From the NCBI GenBank assembly GCA_905236615.1, contig CAJORC010000200.1, positions 1-8,563 on the forward strand: a stretch of DNA of 8,563 nucleotides, given 5' to 3'. Shown in pieces: positions 1-6,510 of this stretch. Below the pieces are notes generated by a model that saw nothing but the letters and a program-made list of their open reading frames with translations, was not told where the DNA came from and made no database searches. The number at the start of each line of letters is the position of its first letter. Positions within the stretch are counted from its first letter, which is position 1. The stretch comes from an uncultured Lachnospiraceae bacterium (lineage in GTDB: Bacteria; Bacillota; Clostridia; Lachnospirales; Lachnospiraceae). Both the position numbers and the translations under genes were made by a program.

Positions 1-100
1 CAAATGCAGAAATACGGTCGGTTGCCACCATGATGAGTGAATCGCCGATGTCGTAGATCTCACGTACTTTGCCTGCTTTGAAAGGTTTGTATTCCTTCAT
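1..100 (-). CDS. purC: Phosphoribosylaminoimidazole-succinocarboxamide synthase (SAICAR synthetase), N-terminal fragment
   Basis: Only the first 33 codons are inside the window; the gene continues past the left edge. The N-terminus carries the SAICAR synthetase opening: a [16 protein letters not shown] segment (residues 5-20), which forms the family's glycine-containing ATP-binding hairpin, followed by [12 protein letters not shown] (22-33), the most conserved start of the family. The enzyme joins aspartate to CAIR using ATP in de novo purine synthesis, in the cytoplasm. The ATG at 98-100 is supported by a strong Shine-Dalgarno (AAGGAGG at 111-117, minus strand) 10 nt upstream. It lies 92 nt downstream of folC on the same strand, so it could be read through from the folate operon, but a -10-like element at 150-155 suggests its own promoter. 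The identification is firm although the gene is partial. Confidence 0.93.
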   Translation of the reverse strand, partial: MKEYKPFKAGKVREIYDIGDSLIMVATDRISAF

Positions 101-125
101 CTTAAAATTGCCTCCTTAGGGTGTG

Positions 126-163
126 TAAAGCTTTAAACGCAACAAAAACAGTATAAAGCTTTA
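126..163 (-). promoter_or_regulatory. Putative purC promoter with two copies of palindrome TAAAGCTTTA
   Basis: On the minus strand a -10-like TATACT (150-155) would place transcription start near 143, giving a leader of roughly 43 nt before purC. The matching -35 is poor (TTCCAT at 17 bp spacing). The perfect 10-bp palindrome TAAAGCTTTA occurs at 154-163, overlapping the -10 and spacer, and again at 126-135, just downstream of the expected start. The two copies are exactly 28 bp apart. This layout suits a repressor operator, but the sequence does not resemble the Bacillus PurR box as I know it. The promoter assignment is tentative; the repeated palindrome is directly visible. Confidence 0.4.
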
Positions 164-192
164 ATAGGAAAAATGGAAGAATTTTTTTACGG

Positions 193-1512
193 TTACGTGT
201 TAATTATCTGCAACTGGCTTCTGACAATACCGATGTAATAAAGTGAGCCAAAAGCACATATAACATCATCGGGCTCTGCAGATGAAAGCGCTGTATTTAC
301 AGCTGTTTCGATGCTGTCAAACGATTCTGCAGACGGAGCGCCGGATTTTGTTAAGTATTCTGCGAGTGCTTTGGAATCTAATGCTCTGGGTGATGGAGGA
401 GTGATCGTGTAGAATTTTTTCGATAAAGGAATGACCTTTGCCATCATCTGGGGATAGTCTTTGTCCTCCAGAACACCGGCGATAAAAGTGATTTTCTTGT
501 CGGGAAAATACTGCTGCAGGCTTTTTACAAGAACCGAAGCACCTTCGATATTGTGACTTCCGTCAATTATAAAGTAGGGTTCTTTCCTTAGTAATTCAAA
601 ACGTCCTGCCCATTTTGTATTCTTTATGCCGGTTTTTATTGCAGCTTCGCATATATTCCATCCGCGGTTTTTCAGTATATATGCCGCCTGAATTGCGACG
701 GCGGCATTATTTATCTGATAATTTCCGAGGAGTGAGGTTTCAAAGATTTCATCAATACCCTCTATCTTCAATGAAAATTTCTGTCCATCAAGATCTGCAG
801 ATAAAAGCTTATCGGGAATCAGAGCCCTGTGGAGTTCGGCATTGCGCTCAGAGCATACCCTTTCTATGCTTTCATCTGCTTCCTTTTCAAGAGGATAGAT
901 CAGAACTTCGGATCCGTCCTTGATTATTCCGGCTTTTTCGAAGGCGATCTTTCCGAGAGTATCGCCTAATATTTCCGTATGGTCAAAGCTGATGCTTGTG
1001 ATGACTGCGAGTTCCGGTGTTTTGATGACGTTAGTGGCATCAAGTCTTCCGCCGAGTCCCACTTCGAGAACAACAATGTCGCAGTTCTTTTCCTTATAAT
1101 ATAGAAAGGCGATTGCCGAAACAACTTCGTACTCGGAAGGGAGACGGCATCCGTCGGCTTTCATCTTATCGACCGTCTTCGCAACTTTTTCAGTCAATGC
1201 CGCCAGCTCGTCTTCTGAAATCTCCTCGTTATTTACACGAATTCGTTCAGTAAATCTTTCTATATAAGGAGAAGTATAAAGACCTACCGTAAGTCCACTT
1301 TCGATCAGAATCTGATTGATATATGAAGCGGTCGAGCCTTTTCCGTTGGTTCCTGCGATATGAACGTATTTCAGGTCGTCCTGCGGATCACCAAGCCTGT
1401 TCAACAGTTCCGTAATACTCTCAAGATCAAAAGGCTCAGTTCCGTTAACAATCGATTTTGGAGAAAACGCCGGAATAGACATGATGTAATTTAATGCTTC
1501 ATTGTAATTCAT
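193..1512 (-). CDS. folC: Folylpolyglutamate synthase / dihydrofolate synthase
   Basis: The product is 439 aa, the usual length for FolC, a cytoplasmic Mur-ligase-family enzyme that adds glutamates to folates using ATP and, in bifunctional forms, makes dihydrofolate from dihydropteroate. Visible motifs in order: the P-loop GTNGKGS (residues 54-60); LEVGLGGRLDATN (149-161), a FolC signature; SFDHTEILGDTLGKIAFEK (175-193), with a lysine near 193 in the place of the carbamylated lysine; then in the C-terminal domain DGSHN (317-321) and FGSLYYIG (421-428). The ATG at 1510-1512 has an AAGGA Shine-Dalgarno 6 nt upstream. It lies 53 nt downstream of folT on the same strand with no terminator visible between, so it should share the THF-riboswitch transcript. 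Sequence alone does not show whether it also has dihydrofolate synthase activity; pairing with a folate importer favours a salvage and retention role. Confidence 0.96.
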   Translation of the reverse strand: MNYNEALNYIMSIPAFSPKSIVNGTEPFDLESITELLNRLGDPQDDLKYVHIAGTNGKGSTASYINQILIESGLTVGLYTSPYIERFTERIRVNNEEISEDELAALTEKVAKTVDKMKADGCRLPSEYEVVSAIAFLYYKEKNCDIVVLEVGLGGRLDATNVIKTPELAVITSISFDHTEILGDTLGKIAFEKAGIIKDGSEVLIYPLEKEADESIERVCSERNAELHRALIPDKLLSADLDGQKFSLKIEGIDEIFETSLLGNYQINNAAVAIQAAYILKNRGWNICEAAIKTGIKNTKWAGRFELLRKEPYFIIDGSHNIEGASVLVKSLQQYFPDKKITFIAGVLEDKDYPQMMAKVIPLSKKFYTITPPSPRALDSKALAEYLTKSGAPSAESFDSIETAVNTALSSAEPDDVICAFGSLYYIGIVRSQLQIINT

Positions 1513-1565
1513 TATTTTTCCTTATTTACAGTTGTTTAATACAATTATGTTCGTTATCTGCAACG

Positions 1566-2108
1566 TCACTTCTTGACAGATATCGGAAGAAATAGTTTAT
1601 TGAATCTGCCAACAGGCTTAATTACAGCCGTCAGCAAAACAGTATTTATCGGGAACATGACCAGTTCTTTTAAAAGTCTTGAAGAAAGAACTGCTATAAA
1701 GCCGTTTCCGTAAAGCATGGAAAGCCAGAGACTGTTCAGCGGAAGGCTTACGAGCAGGGTTACGAGAACTTCCGCCAGAATTATCCTTTTTATGGAAATC
1801 GAAGAAGCGGGTTCATTCTTAGACTTTAAGACAAGTCCGAAGATAATTCCCGTTACACATGAGCTGATCGTAAATCCCGGAAAAAACGGACCAGTGGGTT
1901 TTGCAAGATACTGGACGATGTCGGACAAGGCGCCGACTAGACCACCTGCAACCGGACCTAAAAGTGCTCCGCCGACTGCGATGGGGAGATTGGTAAATCG
2001 AATCTCGATAAGGCTGGTTACCGGAATCTTCAGATAACCTAAAATTACGGAAACCGCGGTAAGCATGCCTATAACTGTGATGGTTTTGGTGTTCCTGAAT
2101 TTCTGCAT
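1566..2108 (-). CDS. folT: Folate-specific ECF transporter S component
   Basis: This 180-aa, very hydrophobic protein has about five to six predicted membrane helices (roughly residues 10-29, 42-62, 75-95, 107-125 and 148-168). It matches the folate family of ECF transporter substrate-binding subunits: an N-terminal helix with LTAVSVILGY (16-25), LPIAVGGALLGPVAGGLVGALSD (41-63), the PTGPFFPGFT loop (71-80), SLWLSMLYG (126-134) and RLLKELVMFPINT (144-156). S components bind the vitamin and work with a shared EcfA/A'/T energising module encoded elsewhere. The ATG at 2106-2108 has a very strong AAGGAGG (2116-2122) at 7 nt spacing. This site lies inside a hairpin downstream of a THF riboswitch, which independently supports folate as the substrate. 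folC follows on the same strand. The start codon is secure. Confidence 0.93.
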   Translation of the reverse strand: MQKFRNTKTITVIGMLTAVSVILGYLKIPVTSLIEIRFTNLPIAVGGALLGPVAGGLVGALSDIVQYLAKPTGPFFPGFTISSCVTGIIFGLVLKSKNEPASSISIKRIILAEVLVTLLVSLPLNSLWLSMLYGNGFIAVLSSRLLKELVMFPINTVLLTAVIKPVGRFNKLFLPISVKK

Positions 2109-2172
2109 AAAAATACCTCCTTATGCAAGGCCTGTACTGTCTGCATTGGAGGCTGTTTTATTAGCATTCAAT
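2109..2172 (-). promoter_or_regulatory. folT expression platform: hairpin sequestering the Shine-Dalgarno
   Basis: On the minus strand, GCCTCC (2153-2148) can pair with GGAGGT (2120-2115) and ATGCA (2146-2142) with TGCAT (2127-2123), enclosing a 14-nt loop. This hides the folT ribosome binding site completely. The 3' arm is followed by TATTTTT, so the same hairpin could also act as a weak terminator. A shorter local hairpin (CCTT 2130-2127, loop GCAT, AAGG 2122-2119) is mutually exclusive with it. ACAGC (2156-2152) can instead pair with GCTGT (2177-2173), which overlaps the 3' strand of aptamer P1 and so could couple ligand binding to Shine-Dalgarno exposure. The pairings are read from the sequence; the switching mechanism is inferred. 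Confidence 0.65.
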
Positions 2173-2175
2173 ACA

Positions 2176-2277
2176 GCAGCGGGATGCGACTGCGAGACCG
2201 CAAGGAAAAAATCTCCTTTTCGTCCGGACGACAACTCCCTGTTCCTCCGGCACTTAACGCCTCACTGTCTACTCTGC
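2176..2277 (-). ncRNA. Tetrahydrofolate (THF) riboswitch aptamer, class I
   Basis: Read on the minus strand, this leader has the conserved parts of the THF-I riboswitch known upstream of folT and folC in Firmicutes. They are AGAGTAGA just after the P1 5' strand, GCGTTAAGTG (2260-2251), a GGGA loop sequence, ACGAA, GCGGT (2201-2197) and GCATCCCGC near the 3' end. P1 pairs GCAG (2277-2274) with CTGC (2179-2176); P2 pairs GTGAG (2265-2261) with CTCGC (2196-2192); P3 pairs CCGGA (2250-2246) with TCCGG (2228-2224). GGGA in the P3 loop (2239-2236) pairs with TCCC (2184-2181), the expected long-range pseudoknot. A side hairpin AAGGA/TCCTT (2218-2202) sits where other members have a shorter one. Its place between promoter and folT start fits folate-dependent repression of folT-folC. 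Confidence 0.93.
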
Positions 2278-2285
2278 GTTTCAAG

Positions 2286-2316
2286 ATAATAATAACACGT
2301 TTTTTCAATAAAGCAA
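2286..2316 (-). promoter_or_regulatory. Promoter for folT-folC
   Basis: On the minus strand, TTGCTT (2316-2311) and TATTAT (2294-2289) are 16 bp apart; an overlapping second TATTAT (2291-2286) gives a 19-bp spacer. Transcription would start around 2279-2284, right at the 5' edge of the THF riboswitch. That is where a promoter must lie for the aptamer to be transcribed whole. The -35 is only partly consensus. Confidence 0.55.
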
Positions 2317-2370
2317 GAGAAAAAAGAATACATTGAACAAAACAAAACCAAACAAATAGATGCACAGCGT

Positions 2371-2484
2371 TTGACACATGTTCGGAACTGTGCTACGTTT
2401 ATATGATAATCTATGCGCATTGTGTGCATTAGACAGAGAATAGAAACTGCTCACATTTGGCAGGGAAATTGGAGACGAATCAAA
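2371..2484 (+). promoter_or_regulatory. metG promoter and 5' leader
   Basis: A perfect -35 TTGACA (2371-2376) is followed at 17 bp by TACGTT (2394-2399), which carries the extended -10 dinucleotide TG at 2391-2392. TATGAT (2402-2407) is a better hexamer but is too far from the -35. The leader of about 80 nt is too short for a T-box or S-box, and none is seen. It starts with a 7-bp stem and triloop (2413-2429) and ends with GGAGA (2471-2475), the Shine-Dalgarno for metG. It is divergent from the folT promoter, with the two -35 boxes about 55 bp apart. Confidence 0.5.
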
Positions 2485-4476
2485 ATGACTGAGAAGAAAC
2501 CTTATTACATCACAACAGCGATCGCTTATGCATCGGGAAAGCCTCATATAGGCAACACTTATGAAATAGTTCTTGCAGATGCTATAGCAAGGTTCAAGCG
2601 TGCGGAAGGCTATGACGTTCACTTCCAGACAGGAACTGATGAGCACGGACAGAAGGTAGAGCTGAAGGCGGCGGATGAGGGCATTACACCCAAACAGTTC
2701 GTTGACCGCGCGGCAGGAGAGATAAAAAGGATCTGGGATCTCATGAGTACATCATACGACAGGTTTATCAGGACCACCGATGAAGACCATGAGAAACAGG
2801 TTAAGAAGATATTTAAGAAACTTTATGATCAGGGTGATATTTATAAGGGAGCTTACGAAGGCATGTACTGTACTCCCTGCGAGTCTTTCTGGACAAAGTC
2901 ACAGCTTGTTGACGGCAAATGTCCCGACTGCGGACGCCCTGTAAAGCCTGCTCACGAAGAAGCATATTTCTTCAAAATGAGCAAATACGCAGACAGGCTT
3001 ATCAAATACATCGAGGATCATCCGGAATTTATACAGCCTGAGCAGAGGAAGAACGAGATGATGAATAACTTCCTTAAGCCCGGACTTCAGGATCTCTGTG
3101 TTTCCAGAACTTCATTTACATGGGGTATTCAGGTAGACTTTGATCCAAAGCATGTTGTATATGTATGGCTTGATGCTCTTGTAAACTATATCACGGGTAT
3201 CGGCTATGACTGTGACGGTGATAATAGTGAGCTTTTCAATAAATACTGGCCTGCAGACCTTCATCTTATAGGAAAGGATATCATTCGTTTCCATACCATC
3301 TACTGGCCCATATTCCTTATGGCACTTGACATTCCGCTTCCGAAGCAGGTATTCGGACATCCCTGGCTCCTTCAGGATGACGGCAAGATGAGCAAGTCCA
3401 AGGGAAATGTTATTTATGCCGATGATATGGCAGATATGTTCGGTGTTGATGCAGTCCGTTATTTCGTGCTTCATGAGATGCCTTTTGAGACAGACGGTGT
3501 TATTTCATGGGAGCTCATGGTAGAGCGTTTCAATTCCGACCTTGCAAATACCTTGGGAAATCTTGTAAAACGTACGGTTTCCATGACTAACCAGTACTTC
3601 GGAGGCGTGCTTGAAAACAGAGGCGCTGAGGAAGAAGTTGATAAAGACCTTTATGCAACGGTTCTCGGAACAAAAGAGACTGTTATTAAGGATATGTCGG
3701 GACTTCGTGTTGCTGATGCGCTTACACACATTTTCAATCTCTTCAAGCGCTGCAATAAGTACATTGACGAGACAGAGCCGTGGGTACTTGCAAAGGATGA
3801 GGCAAAGGCAGACAGACTTTCTACAGTTCTTTACAATCTTGCAGACTGTATCACGATCGGAGCAGGTCTTTTAGAGTCATTCCTGCCTTCGACAGCAGAG
3901 AAGATCTATAAAGAGCTTAATACTGAGAAGCCTGCATTTGAGGATCTTGACAAGGCCGGCAGACTTAAGAGCGGAACAAAGGTTACTGATGCGCCCGAGA
4001 CACTTTTTGCCAGAGTCAAGCTTGACGATATCATGAAAGAAGTTGCAAAGATAGAAGCAGCTCAGGCTAAGGCAAATGCAGCAGCTGAGAAGAAGGACGC
4101 AAAGAAGGAAGATAAAAAGGAAGAAGCTCCAAAGAGCGAGGGCAAGGACTTCATCACTATTGATGATTTTGATAAATGCGATTTCAGGATCGGTGAAGTT
4201 TTAAGCTGCAGCAAGGTTGAGAAGTCGGAGAAGCTTCTCTGCTTCAAGCTTAAATTCGGCGATGAGGAGAGACAGATTCTTTCAGGCATTCAGAAGTATT
4301 ATCCGGAGCCTGAGAAGCTTGTTGGAAAGAAAGTTATGGCAGTCCTTAACCTTAAACCCCGCAAGATGGCAGGCATGATATCGGAAGGAATGATCCTTTC
4401 AGCGCTTGACAGCAAGGGAGATCTGGCTCTTATGACTGTTGAACACGACGTTGAAAGTGGTGCTGAGGTCGGCTGA
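2485..4476 (+). CDS. metG: Methionyl-tRNA synthetase with C-terminal tRNA-binding domain
   Basis: The product is a 663-aa class-I synthetase that charges tRNA-Met in the cytoplasm. The Rossmann catalytic core carries the HIGH-type motif as HIGN (residues 21-24) and KMSKS at 301-305. A zinc knuckle in the connective domain uses C129, C132, C146 and C149. WPADLHLIGKDIIRFH (255-270) and HPWLLQDDGKMSKSKGN are typical of MetRS. The helical anticodon-binding domain covers about 345-515. A Lys/Ala/Glu-rich linker (about 525-553) leads to an EMAP-II/Trbp111-like OB-fold domain (about 555-663) that aids tRNA binding and dimerisation. I chose the ATG at 2485 over the in-frame ATG at 2413: it has GGAGA at 9 nt spacing and the protein then begins at the family's usual position, whereas 2413 has no Shine-Dalgarno. 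The three following plus-strand genes look co-transcribed. HIGN instead of HIGH seems usual for this lineage. Confidence 0.97.
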   Translation: MTEKKPYYITTAIAYASGKPHIGNTYEIVLADAIARFKRAEGYDVHFQTGTDEHGQKVELKAADEGITPKQFVDRAAGEIKRIWDLMSTSYDRFIRTTDEDHEKQVKKIFKKLYDQGDIYKGAYEGMYCTPCESFWTKSQLVDGKCPDCGRPVKPAHEEAYFFKMSKYADRLIKYIEDHPEFIQPEQRKNEMMNNFLKPGLQDLCVSRTSFTWGIQVDFDPKHVVYVWLDALVNYITGIGYDCDGDNSELFNKYWPADLHLIGKDIIRFHTIYWPIFLMALDIPLPKQVFGHPWLLQDDGKMSKSKGNVIYADDMADMFGVDAVRYFVLHEMPFETDGVISWELMVERFNSDLANTLGNLVKRTVSMTNQYFGGVLENRGAEEEVDKDLYATVLGTKETVIKDMSGLRVADALTHIFNLFKRCNKYIDETEPWVLAKDEAKADRLSTVLYNLADCITIGAGLLESFLPSTAEKIYKELNTEKPAFEDLDKAGRLKSGTKVTDAPETLFARVKLDDIMKEVAKIEAAQAKANAAAEKKDAKKEDKKEEAPKSEGKDFITIDDFDKCDFRIGEVLSCSKVEKSEKLLCFKLKFGDEERQILSGIQKYYPEPEKLVGKKVMAVLNLKPRKMAGMISEGMILSALDSKGDLALMTVEHDVESGAEVG

Positions 4477-4505
4477 TCTTGGCGTATATTTGAGGGGGAT
4501 CCGAT

Positions 4506-5453
4506 ATGGTGCAAAGACAGGAATTCAGGTTTGACTCGCGTGACATGAAAAACAGGAACTATGCCGTTAAATTCGTTCCGGAAAGGCGGAAGAAGGCATG
4601 TCTCATAGTGGCTCACGGAATGGGTGAACATTTCGGGAGATATTATGAGATGGCTGAATTTCTGGCTGAGCAGGGGATAGTGGTTGCAGGAGCCGATATG
4701 CTCGGTCACGGAAGGACGGTTGCGGATGAAAAGGATTTCGGATATTTCTGCGAACAGGACCCGGCTACGGTTGTGGTTCGTGATGTACACAGACTTAAAA
4801 AAATGATCCAGCAGGAAAATCCGGATCTTCCGATCTTTGTCATGGGACATTCGATGGGTTCGTTTGTTATCAGAAATTATATCGAAATGTATGGCAGCGG
4901 CATAAATGGAGCGATCCTGATGGGGACGGGTACTTTCCCGGCATCATCGATCATAATAGGCAGAAGATTTGTAAAGCTGCTCAGAAGGATACACGGCGGA
5001 AGGTTTATAAGCAAACCTCTTGCCTATCATTCGACAGGAAAATACAGGAAAAAATCACCTGACGGAAAAGAGAGTCCTTATGAATGGGGATGTTCAAGAC
5101 CTGAGATAAGGGCATTAAATGATGCTGATCCTCTTCAGGGACATAGCTTTACCCTGAACGGATATGAAACACTCTTTGATCTTGTTGAAAGATCCCAGGA
5201 TAAAGAGCGAATGGCAAAGATTCCGAAAGACCTGCCCCTCTTTATAATATCCGGTGACGGGGACCCTGTGGGTGATTTTGGAAAAGGCGTGATCGCAGCC
5301 GCTGATTCTTACAGGAAGATCGGCATGACCAATGTGACCATGAAGATATACCAGAATGACCGTCATGAGCTCTATCTTGAAAAAGACAGGTTCGACATAA
5401 TGATGGACATCATGAATTTTTTTCGTAAGTGTTATATAACTGAAAAAATGTAA
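4506..5453 (+). CDS. Alpha/beta hydrolase, monoacylglycerol lipase / lysophospholipase type
   Basis: The product is 315 aa with no signal peptide, a cytoplasmic serine hydrolase of the Hydrolase_4 (serine aminopeptidase S33-like) group. An HGMGEH oxyanion-hole segment (37-42) is followed by GADMLGHG (62-69). The nucleophile elbow is GHSMG with Ser116. The acid is probably Asp253 in SGDGDPVGD (249-257) and the base His287 in NDRHEL. The cap between about 140 and 235 is where this group varies and where substrate is chosen. The likely substrate is a monoacylglycerol or lysophospholipid, but that is family inference only. The ATG is preceded by GAGGGGGA (4492-4499) with 6 nt to the start. It begins 29 nt after metG and ends 19 nt before the DUF1002 gene, consistent with one operon, although no functional link to MetRS is evident. 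Confidence 0.88.
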   Translation: MVQRQEFRFDSRDMKNRNYAVKFVPERRKKACLIVAHGMGEHFGRYYEMAEFLAEQGIVVAGADMLGHGRTVADEKDFGYFCEQDPATVVVRDVHRLKKMIQQENPDLPIFVMGHSMGSFVIRNYIEMYGSGINGAILMGTGTFPASSIIIGRRFVKLLRRIHGGRFISKPLAYHSTGKYRKKSPDGKESPYEWGCSRPEIRALNDADPLQGHSFTLNGYETLFDLVERSQDKERMAKIPKDLPLFIISGDGDPVGDFGKGVIAAADSYRKIGMTNVTMKIYQNDRHELYLEKDRFDIMMDIMNFFRKCYITEKM

Positions 5454-5472
5454 TTGTTTTAAGAGGATTATT

Positions 5473-6486
5473 ATGAAAAGATTATTAGCTTGTGTTTTGG
5501 CAGGCATACTATGCGTAATGCCTGTATCTACTGCTGCGGCAAAAGACGTACAGGACGTAACATGGGGCGATGAGGGAGGACAGACCGAAAAGAAAGATGA
5601 TTCTGTTGATAAATCCCAGATTTATCTGGCGCTGGGTTCCGACCTTACAAGCTCACAGCTTGCGACGGTAATGAGCCTGATGGGGCTTGCGGGGACCGAC
5701 ACTTCCGCCTATAACGTCGTAAATATCACGAATGCCGAGGAGCACCAGTATCTTGACAGCTACATAAGTCCGTCGGTAATAGGAACAAAATCCCTTTCGT
5801 CAGTACTTGTAAAGCCTGCGGAGAGCGGTCACGGAATTAATGTCGTTACACATAATATCAACTACTGCACAGAAGGCATGTATAAAAATGCCCTTCTTAC
5901 GGCAGGAGTTGAAGATGCGGACATAATCGTTGCGGCGCCGACCTCGATCTCGGGTACTGCAGCCCTCATCGGTGCTCTGAAAGCCTATGCAAAAATGACG
6001 GATACAACCCTGAATACGCAGGCACTTGATACATCGCTGGATGAGCTTGTTACCACGGGTGAACTGGAAGAAGCGGCAGCTGCTGCAAACGGTGCGTCAA
6101 GCGAAGAAGTAGAAGAACTTTTAAGTTATATTAAACAGGAGATCGCAAAGAGAGATCTTTCAAGCAAGGAAGCAATAGAAGAAGCAGTAAGAGAGTCGAT
6201 TGAAGATTATAATAAAGGAAAATCCACAAAGATAGAACTTTCTGATGCGGAGATCGCTAAAATTGTAAGCCTGATGGAGAAGATAAACGAGCTCGGACTT
6301 GATTACAACACTCTTATAGATCAGGCGGAAAGCCTTTATAAAAAGCTTGGCGATAATATAACGGGTGATGATATCGCCAAGGTTATCGATGAAAATAAGG
6401 GTGCTATAGCCGGTTCTGTTGCAAAATCGTTCTTTAAGGGGATTGGCGATAAGATAGTTAATTTCTTCAAGGGACTTTTCGGATAA
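5473..6486 (+). CDS. Secreted DUF1002 (YpuA-like) protein of unknown function
   Basis: The product is 337 aa. Residues 1-23 form a signal peptide: KR, a hydrophobic core (4-19), then AAA before KD, a good signal peptidase I site. There is no proper lipobox. An acidic, Lys-rich spacer (about 24-48) precedes the DUF1002 core (about 48-180), recognised from ALGSDLT (53-59), SVLVKPAESGHGINVVTHNI (110-129), the TEGMYKNALLTAGVEDADI region (133-151) and VAAPTSISGTAALIGALKAY (153-172). A charged alpha-helical region follows (about 185-310). The last 19 residues (SFFKGIGDKIVNFFKGLFG) look like an amphipathic, Phe/Lys-rich helix that could touch the membrane. The Bacillus homologue ypuA has no established function that I know of. 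The start has AAGAGGA (5460-5466) at 6 nt spacing, 19 nt after the hydrolase gene. Family identity is fairly sure; function is unknown. Confidence 0.88.
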   Translation: MKRLLACVLAGILCVMPVSTAAAKDVQDVTWGDEGGQTEKKDDSVDKSQIYLALGSDLTSSQLATVMSLMGLAGTDTSAYNVVNITNAEEHQYLDSYISPSVIGTKSLSSVLVKPAESGHGINVVTHNINYCTEGMYKNALLTAGVEDADIIVAAPTSISGTAALIGALKAYAKMTDTTLNTQALDTSLDELVTTGELEEAAAAANGASSEEVEELLSYIKQEIAKRDLSSKEAIEEAVRESIEDYNKGKSTKIELSDAEIAKIVSLMEKINELGLDYNTLIDQAESLYKKLGDNITGDDIAKVIDENKGAIAGSVAKSFFKGIGDKIVNFFKGLFG

Positions 6487-6510
6487 AGATATTGTGAGGG
6501 GGAATAAGAA

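Noticed and set aside
615..923. 102-aa plus-strand frame inside folC
   Set aside because: Composition rich in Arg, Phe and Leu typical of an antisense shadow; folC motifs are intact on the other strand.
2168..2377. 69-aa minus-strand frame in the folT leader
   Set aside because: It runs through the promoter and riboswitch aptamer; structured RNA explains the conservation better than coding.
2413..2484. In-frame ATG giving metG an extra 24 N-terminal residues
   Set aside because: No Shine-Dalgarno precedes it, it lies within a few bases of the likely transcript start, and MetRS normally begins at the KKPYYITTA segment. The ATG at 2485 has a good ribosome binding site.
2407..2484. T-box or S-box riboswitch upstream of metG
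   Set aside because: The leader is only about 80 nt, with no T-box sequence, terminator/antiterminator pair or S-box core.
2505..2560. HIGN in place of the canonical HIGH motif in MetRS
   Set aside because: I recall the same HIGNTYE wording in MetRS of related Lachnospiraceae. All other motifs are intact, so it looks like the lineage norm rather than a defect.
3112..3474. 120-aa open frame on the minus strand inside metG
   Set aside because: It is antisense to conserved MetRS sequence, with no domain and no ribosome binding site that I could see; an ordinary shadow frame.
4299..4850. 183-aa minus-strand frame spanning the end of metG and the start of the hydrolase
   Set aside because: It lies opposite two well-supported genes and has no recognisable protein features.
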